DNA of 64,000 nt from NCBI GenBank assembly GCA_900315875.1, contig ONAX01000002.1:1-64000 (forward strand), written 5' to 3'. The notes under the pieces were generated by a model. It was not told where the DNA came from and searched no databases. It worked only from the letters and a program-made list of their open reading frames with translations. Shown one piece after another: positions 25,908 through 35,226 of this stretch (within the stretch, counting starts at the first letter, position 1; each line of letters begins with the position of its first letter). Made by a program: the position numbers and the translations under genes. The DNA comes from an uncultured Eubacteriales bacterium (GTDB lineage: Bacteria; Bacillota; Clostridia; Oscillospirales; Acutalibacteraceae).

Positions 25908-26232
25908 TTTCGTCGCTGCTCCTTTCAATAACATTCAGGCACCCAAGACCGGACAGCTCCATCACCTTTTGCAGAGCTGCCGGCACTGCCACGACACGTA
26001 CACTTCCGCCGTACAGCTCCATCATACGGTACCGTCCCATGATAAAGCCGATGCCGGAGCTGTCCATAAAGGTCACGCCGGAAAAATTCAGTTTCAGCTT
26101 TGAAGGGTGTTTTTGCTGTATCATAGCATCGGTAGCTTCTCTCAGCCGCCTTGCGTTATGATGATCAAGCTCTCCGCTGACAAAAACCGTCAGAACATCT
26201 CCGTTTTGTGACATCTTCGGATACACATGCAT
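25891..26232 (-). CDS. spoIIAA: Anti-sigma F factor antagonist SpoIIAA
   Basis: A 113-residue STAS-domain protein. The motif FMDSSGIGFIMGRYR carries the serine that SpoIIAB phosphorylates; its dephosphorylated form releases SigF from SpoIIAB. The ATG at 26232 is chosen over 26265, since AAAGGGG precedes it, although the spacing of 2 nt is short. First gene of the spoIIA operon, whose presence indicates capacity for, or descent from, endospore formation. Upstream, 26233-26332 is shared with the divergent amidase gene; a clear sigma-H promoter was not seen. Confidence 0.93.
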   Translation of the reverse strand: MHVYPKMSQNGDVLTVFVSGELDHHNARRLREATDAMIQQKHPSKLKLNFSGVTFMDSSGIGFIMGRYRMMELYGGSVRVVAVPAALQKVMELSGLGCLNVIERSSDENESIS

Positions 26233-26332
26233 TTCCCCTTTCTGTCTGATAGCATAATAATACACTTTTCAGCCCGAATAATTTGCAGAATCCGGCGGTC
26301 AGAACAAACATTTGCATAGCAGGAGGATCAGT

Positions 26333-26860
26333 ATGCCCGATTTGTTTTTAAGCCCGTCCACACAGGAATTCAATCCATATATCGACGGCGGTAACGAAGA
26401 ATATTATATGAATCTTATTGCAGACGCTATGGAACCGTATCTGCGCGAGCAGGGGATCAGCTTCTCGAGAAACGACCCGTCGCTCAGTGTTGCGGGTTCG
26501 GTCTCACTATCGAATTCAAAGCCGCACCGGCTGCACCTTGCGCTGCATTCAAACGCGTCTCCGGCGGCAAGCGCAGGCAAGAACCGTGGAGTACAGATCT
26601 ATTACTACGCCACCTCACGTCGCGGAGAAAGAGCAGCCGAAATATTTGCCGAAAACTACCGCCGCATTTACCCTGACCCGTCGCGAGTCAAAATAATCCC
26701 CACGACAACGCTGTACGAGCTGAAAAGAACAACAGCCCCGGCTATTCTGATAGAAACCGCTTTTCACGACAACCGTGAGGACGCCCGGTGGATAAGAGAA
26801 AACATCGACGAAATTGCGGAAAACCTTGTTCTTTCGGTAATGCAGTATTTAGGTAAATAA
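26333..26860 (+). CDS. N-acetylmuramoyl-L-alanine amidase (Amidase_3)
   Basis: A 175-residue zinc amidase catalytic domain that cleaves the lactoyl-alanine bond of peptidoglycan. The central HLALHSNASP has the zinc His, and AILIETAFHDNREDARWI contains the catalytic Glu. It has no signal peptide and no cell-wall binding domain, which is unusual for a wall hydrolase. Export may be non-classical or it may act in spores. AGGAGG precedes the ATG at 26333. Divergent from spoIIA; ends at a convergent terminator. Confidence 0.88.
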   Translation: MPDLFLSPSTQEFNPYIDGGNEEYYMNLIADAMEPYLREQGISFSRNDPSLSVAGSVSLSNSKPHRLHLALHSNASPAASAGKNRGVQIYYYATSRRGERAAEIFAENYRRIYPDPSRVKIIPTTTLYELKRTTAPAILIETAFHDNREDARWIRENIDEIAENLVLSVMQYLGK

Positions 26861-26861
26861 G

Positions 26862-26898
26862 AAAAAGCCCGGCCGCATGGTATTTGCGGTCGGGCTGT
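26862..26898. terminator. Bidirectional terminator
   Basis: AGCCCGGCCGCA (26866-26877) pairs with TGCGGTCGGGCT (26885-26896) with one G-U. It stands between the convergent amidase and PHP genes. Confidence 0.8.
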
Positions 26899-26910
26899 TG
26901 TAATAGTATT

Positions 26911-27726
26911 TTATTTTATCGGCAAAAGCTCAGGGACACGGTTTTCGTAAACAGCAAAGCTTGTAAAACCACATTCAAGCAGCAGCGAAAAAGCATCCTC
27001 AATACCTGCACCGACATCTCCCCAGCGGTGAGCGTCAGAGCCGACTGTAACAAGTCTTCCGCCCAGCTCATAGAATCGGCGCAGAATATGTCTGCCCGGC
27101 AGAGTACGGCCGATTTTCTGACGCAGGCCCGAGGTATTGACCTCCAGCGCCTTGCCGTTCTTTGCAAGAAGCTCCAGTATGGCATCCGTCTTTTCACTGA
27201 ACATACTGTCGGATATCTTTATCCCGGCTTCTCCTGTCATATAGCGAAGCGGATAGTCAAGGTGAGCAAGAGAATCGAATAAATTCTGCTGCACAAGCTC
27301 ATACATTTCGTCCAGATATCTGTCAAAAAGCTTTATTGCCTCTGCCTCGCTGTTATAGCGCAAAAAGTAGAAATCCTCTTCTCCGCGAAGATTATGAAGC
27401 GATCCGAGCACAAAATCGTATCTTGCAAGGGAAAGAGCATCCCTGGCAGCGGCTTCGTCCTGTGTTGGCTGGCCAAGCTCAATTCCGGTGCGTATCCTTA
27501 TCTGTCCCGGAAGGCTGAGTCGCACAAGAGATGTTTCCTTAACGGAGGAAGCTATATCGTCGCGCACGTTTTTATCAAAATACTCGTTACATTCGCAGTG
27601 ATCCGTCACCGTAAGAGCATACAGACCTGTCTGTACTGCCTGTCGGGCAAGCAGGGCAACGCTGTCGCGCCCGTCAAAGGAACACCTGCTGTGTGTATGG
27701 CTGTCGGATAGGTATCTGTATCGCAT
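26911..27726 (-). CDS. hisK: PHP-family phosphatase (histidinol-phosphatase, HisK-like)
   Basis: A 271-residue PHP-fold metallophosphatase. The N-terminal DSHTHSRCSFDGRDS and TVTDHCE carry the metal-binding His residues, VLGSLHN a third site, and VTVGSDAHR the C-terminal Asp/His. This matches HisK, which removes phosphate from histidinol-phosphate in histidine synthesis. No other his gene is adjacent, so a related phosphatase specificity is possible. Separated from the amidase by a terminator. Confidence 0.82.
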   Translation of the reverse strand: MRYRYLSDSHTHSRCSFDGRDSVALLARQAVQTGLYALTVTDHCECNEYFDKNVRDDIASSVKETSLVRLSLPGQIRIRTGIELGQPTQDEAAARDALSLARYDFVLGSLHNLRGEEDFYFLRYNSEAEAIKLFDRYLDEMYELVQQNLFDSLAHLDYPLRYMTGEAGIKISDSMFSEKTDAILELLAKNGKALEVNTSGLRQKIGRTLPGRHILRRFYELGGRLVTVGSDAHRWGDVGAGIEDAFSLLLECGFTSFAVYENRVPELLPIK

Positions 27727-27844
27727 ATGCTTCTCCCTTTATCAGTTAATCCGTATACTATTATAGTATATCGGACGGCTTATTAACAGATTTTTCTTTG
27801 TAGAATTTGACTAACATTACAATATCCGATTTGTGCAAATAAAC

Positions 27845-27880
27845 AAAGGAGCCGGGTGTACTGCCCGACTCCTTTTTTAA
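27845..27880 (-). terminator. Intrinsic terminator
   Basis: AAAGGAGCCGGG (27845-27856) pairs with CCCGACTCCTTT (27863-27874), then T6 on the plus strand. It is just beyond the stop of the minus-strand gene at 27906 and may work in both directions. Confidence 0.75.
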
Positions 27881-27905
27881 GTATAGGTTTTTCCGATAAA
27901 AATAA

Positions 27906-28289
27906 TTACAGACCCATTTCAGAAAGCTCTTTAGCTGTTGCCTCAACGAGCTGCTCGCACTTCTTAACGTTTCCGCCGAAGCTGCTCTGAAGGTTGGAAA
28001 GACCTTTTGTAAGACTTCCCATAACGGCATTGCCTATCATGTTATCTGTACCTGCAGCATCAGACTTCTGAACGGAGAACTTATTTGTTTCCTTGCCAAG
28101 ACCAGCGTTTACGATCCAGACCTGGTTATGGCTGTCGAGAGCCGGGAAAGTAATTATATGAGCGAGTCCGTGCTTTGTCCACTGAGGAGTACCTGCAGAA
28201 AACTGCTTATCCTTTATAGCCTCATAAAGGGACTCCAGACTATACTTGTTCTGAAACTTAACGGTTTTTACTTTTACACCAAATGCCAT
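27906..28289 (-). CDS. Conserved hypothetical protein
   Basis: A 127-residue soluble protein. It begins MAFGVKVKTVKFQNKYSLE and has a strand-rich N-terminal half (HGLAHIITFPALDSHNQVWIVN) and a helical C-terminal half with amphipathic ELxxxAxK patterns. There is no signal peptide or catalytic motif. GGATGATTTCCT precedes the ATG. It stands alone, with a terminator downstream and the repeat-containing intergenic region upstream. I do not recognise the family, and no neighbour suggests a role. Confidence 0.7.
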   Translation of the reverse strand: MAFGVKVKTVKFQNKYSLESLYEAIKDKQFSAGTPQWTKHGLAHIITFPALDSHNQVWIVNAGLGKETNKFSVQKSDAAGTDNMIGNAVMGSLTKGLSNLQSSFGGNVKKCEQLVEATAKELSEMGL

Positions 28290-28354
28290 AGGAAATCATC
28301 CTTTCTAAAGTAATATGTTTACATTATACACTATAATTTTATAAAATTCAACCC

Positions 28355-28530
28355 CCGAACACACATTACCGGCGCAGAGCCTGCGCTCCCTGTTCGCGCC
28401 GGCGAGCCGCCGGTGCCGATTCGCGACAATCGCTGCGCTTGCGCTCCGCTCTGAATCAGTACCGCTGTTTGGCTGATCGCGGTCGTAGTTAATAGCGGTT
28501 CTGTTATTTCAAAAAATAGCTTCCACGTCC
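28355..28530 (-). repeat. Dispersed intergenic repeat, copy A
   Basis: Read on the minus strand, it shares ordered blocks with copy B at 35392-35574: GGACGTGGAA, CTATTTTTTGAAA, GCTATTAA, CCAAACAGCG, and the 18-mer AGCGATTGTCGCGAATCG (here 28434-28417). A GC-rich end with GCCGG-type inverted repeats follows. It has no coding capacity. The rest of 28531-28860 is AT-rich, with one terminator-like hairpin. Confidence 0.75.
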
Positions 28531-28571
28531 GAATTCATAAATGACTATATTATCCCTGAAAAAAAGCAAGA

Positions 28572-28604
28572 CAAAAGGGCACAGATTACTCTGTGTCCTT
28601 TGCC
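28572..28604. terminator. Hairpin, terminator-like
   Basis: AAAGGGCACAGA (28574-28585) and TCTGTGTCCTTT (28590-28601) pair with one mismatch. There is no strong T run and no gene immediately upstream, so function is uncertain. Confidence 0.4.
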
Positions 28605-28861
28605 TAAAAGGAATAAAAAGAAAAAAGGAAAAAGGAAAGAAATGAAATAATCTTATTGATGTCATTGTTGCATCACATTTAATGTCAATGTAATGTACAA
28701 TTTCTTAGGACAACTATATAATACACTAATTTTATATATTTGTCAACAGATTTTTATTAATTTTTTATAGTTTTTTACAATCTTCTGCAAAATATGGCAA
28801 AAAACGGCTAAACAAGCCATTTTCGCAATATCTCATTCAGGGAAATATTTTCAGTATTTAT

Positions 28862-28890
28862 TTGACATATTCAACAAAAAGTTTTATTAT
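28862..28890 (+). promoter_or_regulatory. Sigma-A promoter of the isomerase-nrdR-amidohydrolase set
   Basis: Consensus TTGACA (28862-28867), a 17-bp spacer and TATTAT (28885-28890), about 70 bp upstream of the start at 28961. Confidence 0.75.
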
Positions 28891-28960
28891 TAGTATAGAT
28901 AAGTGTATGGCATTATGCCGTAGATTAATGATATCTGAACTGATTTCCGGTGGAACTGTT

Positions 28961-29755
28961 ATGAGGCTTGGAATTTCGACGGGGTGTCTTTACCCCATGC
29001 ATACCGAAAAAAGTCTGCAGGCGCTGCTCCGCGAAGGCTTCCGGCGCTTCGAGATTTTCTTCAATACATACAGCGAGCTTGAATGCGACTACGTAGACAG
29101 ACTTCGCGCTATGCTGAGTGACAGCGGTGCGGCCGTTGTTTCAATTCATCCGTTTTTGTCGCCGTTTGAATCTTACCTGCTGTTTTCATCATATGAGCGG
29201 CGCTTTTCGGACGGACTGATGATGTACGAGCGGCTGTTTTCCACAGCTGCGCGCCTCGGCTGCGACAAGATAGTTCTGCACGGCATGCGATGTGATTTTT
29301 CTTCAATCAACACTGACGAATACATCCGCCGGTTCCGCATCATGTCGGAACGCGCACGGCAGTACGGAGTCGTTATCCTGCAGGAAAACGTAAAAGGCTT
29401 TGTCAGCAGCAGACATGATTTTCTGAGAAATATGTCCGGACAAATGCAAGGCGACGCTGCCTTTTTGCTGGATGTCAAGCAATCTGTTATCAGCGGAAAT
29501 GACCCGTGCGAAACGGCGCTTATCATGGGCAGCGGACTGCGGCATGTGCATATTAGTGACATATCAGACGACCGCTGTGTCCTGCCCGGAAAGGGAGGTC
29601 TTGACTTCGGCAGATTCTTTGATACACTGAATGCCATCGGTTATGACGGCGATATAATAATTGAGGTCTATCGCAGCAGCTTCGGCAGGATTTCCGAGCT
29701 GAAAGAGGCGCAGATATTCCTGAACAAATACCTTAGTAAGGAGGAAACAAAATGA
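28961..29755 (+). CDS. Sugar phosphate isomerase/epimerase (AP endonuclease 2-like TIM barrel)
   Basis: A 264-residue TIM-barrel protein of the xylose isomerase-like/AP endonuclease 2 superfamily. Metal-site segments are visible: IVLHGMR, ILQENVKGF (Glu), LLDVKQSV (Asp), RHVHISD and IIIEVYRS (Glu). The substrate cannot be told; most members isomerise or epimerise sugars. The ATG at 28961, with GGTGGA upstream, is preferred, since an earlier start falls in the promoter region. It overlaps nrdR by 4 bp (ATGA). Confidence 0.78.
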   Translation: MRLGISTGCLYPMHTEKSLQALLREGFRRFEIFFNTYSELECDYVDRLRAMLSDSGAAVVSIHPFLSPFESYLLFSSYERRFSDGLMMYERLFSTAARLGCDKIVLHGMRCDFSSINTDEYIRRFRIMSERARQYGVVILQENVKGFVSSRHDFLRNMSGQMQGDAAFLLDVKQSVISGNDPCETALIMGSGLRHVHISDISDDRCVLPGKGGLDFGRFFDTLNAIGYDGDIIIEVYRSSFGRISELKEAQIFLNKYLSKEETK

Positions 29756-30207
29756 AATGTCCGTACTGCGGCTGCGAGGACAGCAAGGTTGTAGATTCAA
29801 GACCCACTGACGAGGGCGAAAGAATCAGACGCCGCCGGGAGTGCTTTTGCTGCACAAGGAGGTTTACAACCTATGAGGTGATCGAAACTACACCGATCAT
29901 GATAATTAAAAGGGATAACTCGCGTGAGCTTTTTGACAGGGAGAAGCTGACTAACGGTATTCTTCGTGCATGCGAAAAGCGCCCCATCTCCCTCGATCAG
30001 ATAGACAGCGTTATCGACAAGGTTGAATCCCGCATTTACAGCACAATGGAAAGGGAGGTTCCCTCCAAGACCGTCGGTGAATATACTATGGAATATCTTA
30101 AGGATCTGGACGAGGTTGCATATGTGCGCTTTGCTTCCGTATACAAGCAGTTTGCGGATATACATTCCTTTATGACGGAGCTGCAGAAGCTTCTTGACGA
30201 AAAATAA
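29752..30207 (+). CDS. nrdR: Transcriptional repressor NrdR
   Basis: A 151-residue regulator of ribonucleotide reductase genes. The zinc ribbon MKCPYCG..DSKVVDSRP..ECFCCTRRFTTYE is complete, followed by an ATP-cone domain (IKRDNSRELFDREKLTNGILRACEKR). It senses ATP/dATP and represses nrd operons by binding NrdR boxes. It overlaps the isomerase gene by 4 bp. No nrd gene is present in this window. Confidence 0.96.
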   Translation: MKCPYCGCEDSKVVDSRPTDEGERIRRRRECFCCTRRFTTYEVIETTPIMIIKRDNSRELFDREKLTNGILRACEKRPISLDQIDSVIDKVESRIYSTMEREVPSKTVGEYTMEYLKDLDEVAYVRFASVYKQFADIHSFMTELQKLLDEK

Positions 30208-30245
30208 CGGCCGCTGATAATATTTCATATTCGGAGGGATGGAAT

Positions 30246-31055
30246 ATGATTATTGACACACATGTCCACATCGGCAGAATTCTTAATTTCAATATGAAAA
30301 AAAGCGAAGTTCTGTATTCCATGGAGCGTTACGGCATTGACTACAGCATTGTTTCCGACATAAGAGCAGCTGAATTCGGACACCATCATGACCGGATTCC
30401 GAAAATTCTCCGCCGCAGTCAGCTGCAGTGCGCAGAAAGCGTTGTTGATTTTGCAAAGGAACATCCGGATAAAATCGGCGCCGCATTGTGGGTGCGCCCC
30501 TATGAGGAAACCGCAGATGAGCCGCTGTACGATTTCATTCGCAAAAACCGCAGATACGTCAAAGCGATTAAGGTTCACCCGTTCCATTCATGTGTGAAAT
30601 TTGATTCCCGTCAGATGGAGCCGTATATTGACCTTGCGCGTGAGTTTTCTCTTCCTATTGTATCACATACGGGAGGCAGCGATGACGCTGCTTGCATCAG
30701 GGTTTACAATATGGCAAAACGCCACCCGGATGTAAATTTTGTAATGGTTCACATGGGGCTTGGCACGGACAACAACGAAGCCATATACCTGATCGGAAAG
30801 CTTGACAACCTGTACGGCGACACAACGTGGGTGCCGGCAGAAAATGCCCTGCGCTTTATCCGCCGCAACGGCCCGGACAAGCTGATGTTCGGAAGCGACA
30901 ACCCTATCGACGGCAAGGACACATATCTGGACAACGGAAAGGGTCAAACCTCCATGTACCAGAAGTATTTTCATGAGCTGCCGCGTTTTCTGTCCCAGGA
31001 GGACTACAGTAAGCTTATGTACAAAAACGCTCAAAAGGTTTTTGATCTGGCATAA
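30246..31055 (+). CDS. Amidohydrolase family (amidohydrolase-2) protein
   Basis: A 269-residue metal-dependent hydrolase barrel. MIIDTHVHIG carries the HxH metal site, VKVHP-like AIKVHPFH and SHTGG supply later His residues, and MFGSDNPIDG the C-terminal catalytic Asp. This group contains hydrolases and decarboxylases acting on ring or acid substrates; the substrate is unknown. GGAGGG precedes the ATG. It lies 38 bp after nrdR and probably shares its transcript, which ends at the hairpins 31086-31155. Confidence 0.85.
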   Translation: MIIDTHVHIGRILNFNMKKSEVLYSMERYGIDYSIVSDIRAAEFGHHHDRIPKILRRSQLQCAESVVDFAKEHPDKIGAALWVRPYEETADEPLYDFIRKNRRYVKAIKVHPFHSCVKFDSRQMEPYIDLAREFSLPIVSHTGGSDDAACIRVYNMAKRHPDVNFVMVHMGLGTDNNEAIYLIGKLDNLYGDTTWVPAENALRFIRRNGPDKLMFGSDNPIDGKDTYLDNGKGQTSMYQKYFHELPRFLSQEDYSKLMYKNAQKVFDLA

Positions 31056-31085
31056 AACAGATTACACAGATAAATTATCAAATAT

Positions 31086-31155
31086 ATACCGGGCTGCCGT
31101 GTGGTACAGCCCGGTTTGCCCGACCGCTCGTTCAGAGTGATCGGGCTTTTTAAAT
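31086..31155 (+). terminator. Tandem terminator hairpins
   Basis: ACCGGGCTG/CAGCCCGGT (31088-31115) is followed by GCCCGACCGCTC/GAGTGATCGGGC (31118-31146) running into T5. Two further hairpins (around 31163-31195 and 31208-31230) lie before the convergent cdaR gene. Confidence 0.75.
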
Positions 31156-31239
31156 AAATCGGGGTGCCAAGCGGCTTTAACGCTCAGCACCCTGAAATAA
31201 TTTCAAGCAGTGCGCCTCTGACATGCGCACTTTAATTTT

Positions 31240-32562
31240 TTACGCTGCTGAATCCTCCTGCGAAGCAGGCTCTGCAGAGGATTCAGGCTCTGATACAATC
31301 GTTGTATCGACAACGCTCACATCCACCTGATACGTGCCGTAGCTCCAGCAGAACGGGAATTTGCTGTTAATACTGATAGTTACGGGCATTTCAGCAAAGC
31401 CGGTGAAATTGCCCTTCGAGGACATATCAACAACTGCTGTCAGGTTTGCAGCGGAAATACTGCTGATCTGATCCTTCGCTCCTATCAGGATAATATCGAT
31501 GGATTTGGTCGAAACGGTTGCCTTTCTGTCAACGGCCTCGTTAATAACCGTAAAGCTCGAAAGTGTTATTTTCTTACTCGAAAGCTTAGTGGAATCGAAC
31601 GTTACGTCTGCGCTTGTCACCTGATTAAGATTTCTGCAGCCGGACGGAATATTCAGATTAACTGTGAATTTGTTATTGCCGGAATTAACCGTCGAAAGGT
31701 CTATCGGATCAGTGCTTATCGTATCTGTAATACCCTCTGCATCGTCAGGAACGGCAATGCTTATCTCGGACGGCTCAACGATAACGTGATTGCTGTCAAA
31801 TACAAACGAATCGGGCGAATTGATTATCGTCGGCACAATCTGCACCGTCTTGATATTAAGTATCGGTATAGTTGCAGAAACAGTCGTTTTGTCCGTATGA
31901 ACGTATTCCTGGCTTATCTCGTTTCCGCCTACGTCGTAAAGAGCAATCCTCGCATCAATGGTTGTTGTCTCAGACAGCGGATTGTCAAAGGTATATTCTG
32001 CTGCGGCCTCCGAAATGCTGTTGACAAAGCTTTCGGCACCGGTGACCTTTATTGTCTGCTGCGCAAGAGTGGTCGTGGATGCATATTTTCCTTCCGCAAC
32101 GCTGTCTACAACGATTTTGTCGGTAATATTAATTTCCTTCTCCACATATCGGTCAACATAGACCTCTATGGTGGAGGGAGAAACAGTTGATTCAAAGCTG
32201 TAGTCGGTCTTTACTCCTGTTTTCTTCGGAACAAGATTCAGCTTATATTTACCCGGTGACGTTACCTCAGATGTATCCGAAGCGGTAATATAAACATCAC
32301 TGCTTGTAACGCCTGCGACAACAATAGCATTACCAGATATCTTTACCTCAGCTGTCATGTTCTCTGTATTGAAAAACTGCAGATCGTTTCCAAGCTCCGG
32401 CAGTGTAATCGGAATATCCGTAACGGTGAATACCGTCGTTTCCTGTGTCGTGGTCGAAACCATGAACCAGATGATAAAGGCAACAAGTATGGAAAAGACC
32501 ATGACGAATTTATCGTTATAGAACAGCTTGCTGAAGCTGAATTTAGTTTTTATTCCTTTCAT
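31240..32562 (-). CDS. cdaR: YbbR-domain protein CdaR
   Basis: A 440-residue membrane-anchored protein. An N-terminal helix (about residues 15-35, FVMVFSILVAFIIWFMVS) is followed by four or so YbbR-like beta domains. A Ser/Glu/Ala-rich tail ends the protein. CdaR regulates the diadenylate cyclase CdaA, from outside the membrane. It overlaps cdaA by 20 bp. The glmM gene that often completes the cdaA-cdaR-glmM operon is not present downstream. Confidence 0.9.
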   Translation of the reverse strand: MKGIKTKFSFSKLFYNDKFVMVFSILVAFIIWFMVSTTTQETTVFTVTDIPITLPELGNDLQFFNTENMTAEVKISGNAIVVAGVTSSDVYITASDTSEVTSPGKYKLNLVPKKTGVKTDYSFESTVSPSTIEVYVDRYVEKEINITDKIVVDSVAEGKYASTTTLAQQTIKVTGAESFVNSISEAAAEYTFDNPLSETTTIDARIALYDVGGNEISQEYVHTDKTTVSATIPILNIKTVQIVPTIINSPDSFVFDSNHVIVEPSEISIAVPDDAEGITDTISTDPIDLSTVNSGNNKFTVNLNIPSGCRNLNQVTSADVTFDSTKLSSKKITLSSFTVINEAVDRKATVSTKSIDIILIGAKDQISSISAANLTAVVDMSSKGNFTGFAEMPVTISINSKFPFCWSYGTYQVDVSVVDTTIVSEPESSAEPASQEDSAA

Positions 32563-33439
32563 TCTTCTTCCCCTTCATCATGCCCGTAATGATCGGTATG
32601 CGGTCTGATTTTTCCGGATCCTTCGGAACAAGCTCCTCCTCAAGAGCCATGCTGAGAGTTTCACGGGTGTAATTGCGTGTGATTATTCCGTTTTTGGCTA
32701 TTGAAATTGTACCGGTTTCTTCGGAAACGATGACAATTATCGCATCGCTGTTTTCGCTTATTCCGAGCGCGGCGCGGTGACGCGTTCCGAGATCCGCGCT
32801 GATGGAATTATTCTTTGTCAGCGGAAGTATGCAGCCTGCTGCAAAGACCTTTCCGTCACGGATCACCATTGCGCCGTCGTGCAGCGGAGCTTTGTTGAAG
32901 AAAATATTGCCTATCATAGGAACACTGGGTTCAGCGTCTATCATTGTTCCGGTGTCGATAATATCGCCAAGCTTTGTCTGGCGCTCAAAGACGATAAGCG
33001 CGCCGGTCTTCGATTTCTGGAAGTTGTTGGCGACCTCTACAACGCAGTTGATTGCCTTACGGACCTGGTGGACCTTTTCTTCTTCTACATTATTGTTGCC
33101 AAGCCCCATCCAGTATTTTCCGATACGGCTTCTGCCAATATGCTCCAGCGCGCTTCTCAGCTCCGGCTGGAACACAATGAGCACGGCAAGCACTGAAAAC
33201 TGAAAAAAGGACGTAAACAGCGAATTGAGCATTTTCAGACTTAACAGTCCCGACAGGGCATAACACACGAGCAGTATCATAATACCCTTTACAAGCTGTT
33301 CTGCTCTTGTCTCTCGCATAATCTTTATAAGATTGTATATTATAAACGATACTATCAGAATATCAAGCACATCGGTAGCCTTGAAGGTGACCATAAGCGC
33401 TATGAACTGATTATATACCGCAACTATCGATTCCCACAA
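32543..33439 (-). CDS. cdaA: Diadenylate cyclase CdaA
   Basis: A 298-residue membrane enzyme making c-di-AMP from two ATP. Three N-terminal membrane helices (about residues 15-85) precede the DAC domain with its DGAMVI and GTRHRAALG motifs. The TTG at 33439, with GGGGG 8 nt upstream and N-terminus (L/M)WESIVAVYN, matches family length better than the frame start at 33490, which would add a non-family leader. c-di-AMP controls potassium and wall homeostasis. It is first in the cdaA-cdaR pair. Confidence 0.93.
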   Translation of the reverse strand: MWESIVAVYNQFIALMVTFKATDVLDILIVSFIIYNLIKIMRETRAEQLVKGIMILLVCYALSGLLSLKMLNSLFTSFFQFSVLAVLIVFQPELRSALEHIGRSRIGKYWMGLGNNNVEEEKVHQVRKAINCVVEVANNFQKSKTGALIVFERQTKLGDIIDTGTMIDAEPSVPMIGNIFFNKAPLHDGAMVIRDGKVFAAGCILPLTKNNSISADLGTRHRAALGISENSDAIIVIVSEETGTISIAKNGIITRNYTRETLSMALEEELVPKDPEKSDRIPIITGMMKGKKNERNKN

Positions 33440-33522
33440 TTTTTTCGCCCCCTGACGACTAAGTAACACAGGCTCGCCGTGCAGGCACACAGCTCCCCTA
33501 TATTATATTTTAACATAACATT

Positions 33523-34992
33523 TTATTTTAGCAACAGTTTTTTTGAATTTATTTTTATTATTGCAAGCAGGAATAAATATATGGCACTGCAACAAAGAAC
33601 GGTCACAATAATGCTTGTTTTCCCGGCTGCGCCGGTGAACCTGAAAAGCATACACGGGACAGCTGCACATAGGCATGGAAGCAGCATATCCGAAACAGGT
33701 CTTGCCTGCATTTTGCTGACCTTGATAAGCTTCCATACGCTCAGCGCCGTATTGAAAAGCTCGCTCAGTATTATTACCGAAATGACAGCCCATGTTCCGA
33801 ACACGGGGACAAGCAGCAGCATAAGCACAACGCGCAGTGCGGAATCCACTGCATTGAATACAAAATAGCTTGTCTGCTCTCCAAGTCCCTTCAGCATGCC
33901 GTCAACTGCGCTGTCAAGGTACATCAGAGGCACTACCGGTGCAAGGGCTGCGATATACAGTCCGACCTCACTATTCCCGTAAAGTGCTTCGGATAGCTGA
34001 CGGGAAAAGAATATCATTATCATCGCCACGGGCACTGAATATTTCAGAGTGACCCCGACGACTCTTTGCGCCATACGCTGCACCGCAAGGGTCCTGCCTC
34101 CCGCCTTAGCCGATGACATCTCGGTTATCATCAGCGTCGCAAAAGGAAGAATTACAAACGACGGGAATACAATAACAGGCATCGCCATGCCGCTTATCAT
34201 GCCATAGCGGGCAAGGGCAGTTTTGCTGTCTGTGCCGCCGCGCACAAGTCCGGCAGGAATAAGCATATTTTCCACAGCCGCCAGCAGACTTCTAAGAGCA
34301 GAGCTTGCGGTGCATGGCAGATAAATCGGAAGGGCACGGCGGACAAGTCCGTCTTCGCGGCTTCTGCCCTTTGCAAAGGAGCGCACATCAATGGCATATA
34401 CTATCAGGATGTATACAAATGAAACAGCTTCGGACGCGGTTGTTCCTGCGGCAGCATAAGCGCATGCGCGGCGTGTACTATGAGTGGGAAGCATTGCAAA
34501 TGCCGCGGCGCAGACAGCGATTTCCGTTGCCTGCTCTATCATCTGCTCGACAGTAGGCGCAATAATTCTGCGGCGCGCAGTGAAATATCCTCTTGCAGCA
34601 GCGGAAACTGACATAAGCGGAAGCGAGGGAGAAAGGATCCTGATTGCCGGGACGGTCTGCTCGCTGCCGAGGAAAATACCGATATAGTCAGCACTGAAAA
34701 ACATACACATAGCAAGCAGCGACGACACGACAAACGAAGCTGTCATGACTTTTTCGGCAGCATATGCAGCAGCAGGAGCACTGCGGCGTTCGGTCAGCTC
34801 GCAGACGAGTCTTGTGACCGTTACGGTAACGCCCGAGGAGCACACCAGAGCGAAAAACGCATATGCAGACAGTGTGAGCTGATACACACCCATACCCTCT
34901 GCACCGAGTCTTCCGGACAGCCAGACGCGCATGCCCATACCGGCAGCCCTCATAATCAGGGCAGCAGCAGCCATTATCATTCCGTTTTTCAT
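33523..34992 (-). CDS. SpoVB/MATE-type polysaccharide flippase family protein
   Basis: A 489-residue integral membrane protein with about 12-14 predicted helices, of the MVF/MATE-like oligosaccharide flippase family. It resembles SpoVB and related proteins that move lipid-linked wall precursors during sporulation or growth: GRLGAEGMGVYQL near residue 30, YFTARRRIIAPT in the middle, and a late MYLDSAVDGMLKGLGEQ. Whether it is SpoVB itself or a general MurJ-like flippase cannot be told. It ends 33 bp from the possible upstream end of cdaA and is separately transcribed. Confidence 0.8.
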   Translation of the reverse strand: MKNGMIMAAAALIMRAAGMGMRVWLSGRLGAEGMGVYQLTLSAYAFFALVCSSGVTVTVTRLVCELTERRSAPAAAYAAEKVMTASFVVSSLLAMCMFFSADYIGIFLGSEQTVPAIRILSPSLPLMSVSAAARGYFTARRRIIAPTVEQMIEQATEIAVCAAAFAMLPTHSTRRACAYAAAGTTASEAVSFVYILIVYAIDVRSFAKGRSREDGLVRRALPIYLPCTASSALRSLLAAVENMLIPAGLVRGGTDSKTALARYGMISGMAMPVIVFPSFVILPFATLMITEMSSAKAGGRTLAVQRMAQRVVGVTLKYSVPVAMIMIFFSRQLSEALYGNSEVGLYIAALAPVVPLMYLDSAVDGMLKGLGEQTSYFVFNAVDSALRVVLMLLLVPVFGTWAVISVIILSELFNTALSVWKLIKVSKMQARPVSDMLLPCLCAAVPCMLFRFTGAAGKTSIIVTVLCCSAIYLFLLAIIKINSKKLLLK

Positions 34993-35226
34993 AAATGTTC
35001 CCCTGATACTTATAAGATCGCTTCCTTTTCAGTGTGGAGTATGGATAATTATTTATTATCTTAATTATCTTCTATTATCTTCGGCTGACAACTGAGCGAA
35101 ATCACAAAACAATCCGTCGGAGCCAGCAGAAACTTGCGGTAATACATAAAAACAGATGTCGCTACAAAACTACTATCTCGGCTTGCGCCGGGCTGATTTT
35201 GTAGCAGCCAATGGTTTTGTCACTGA

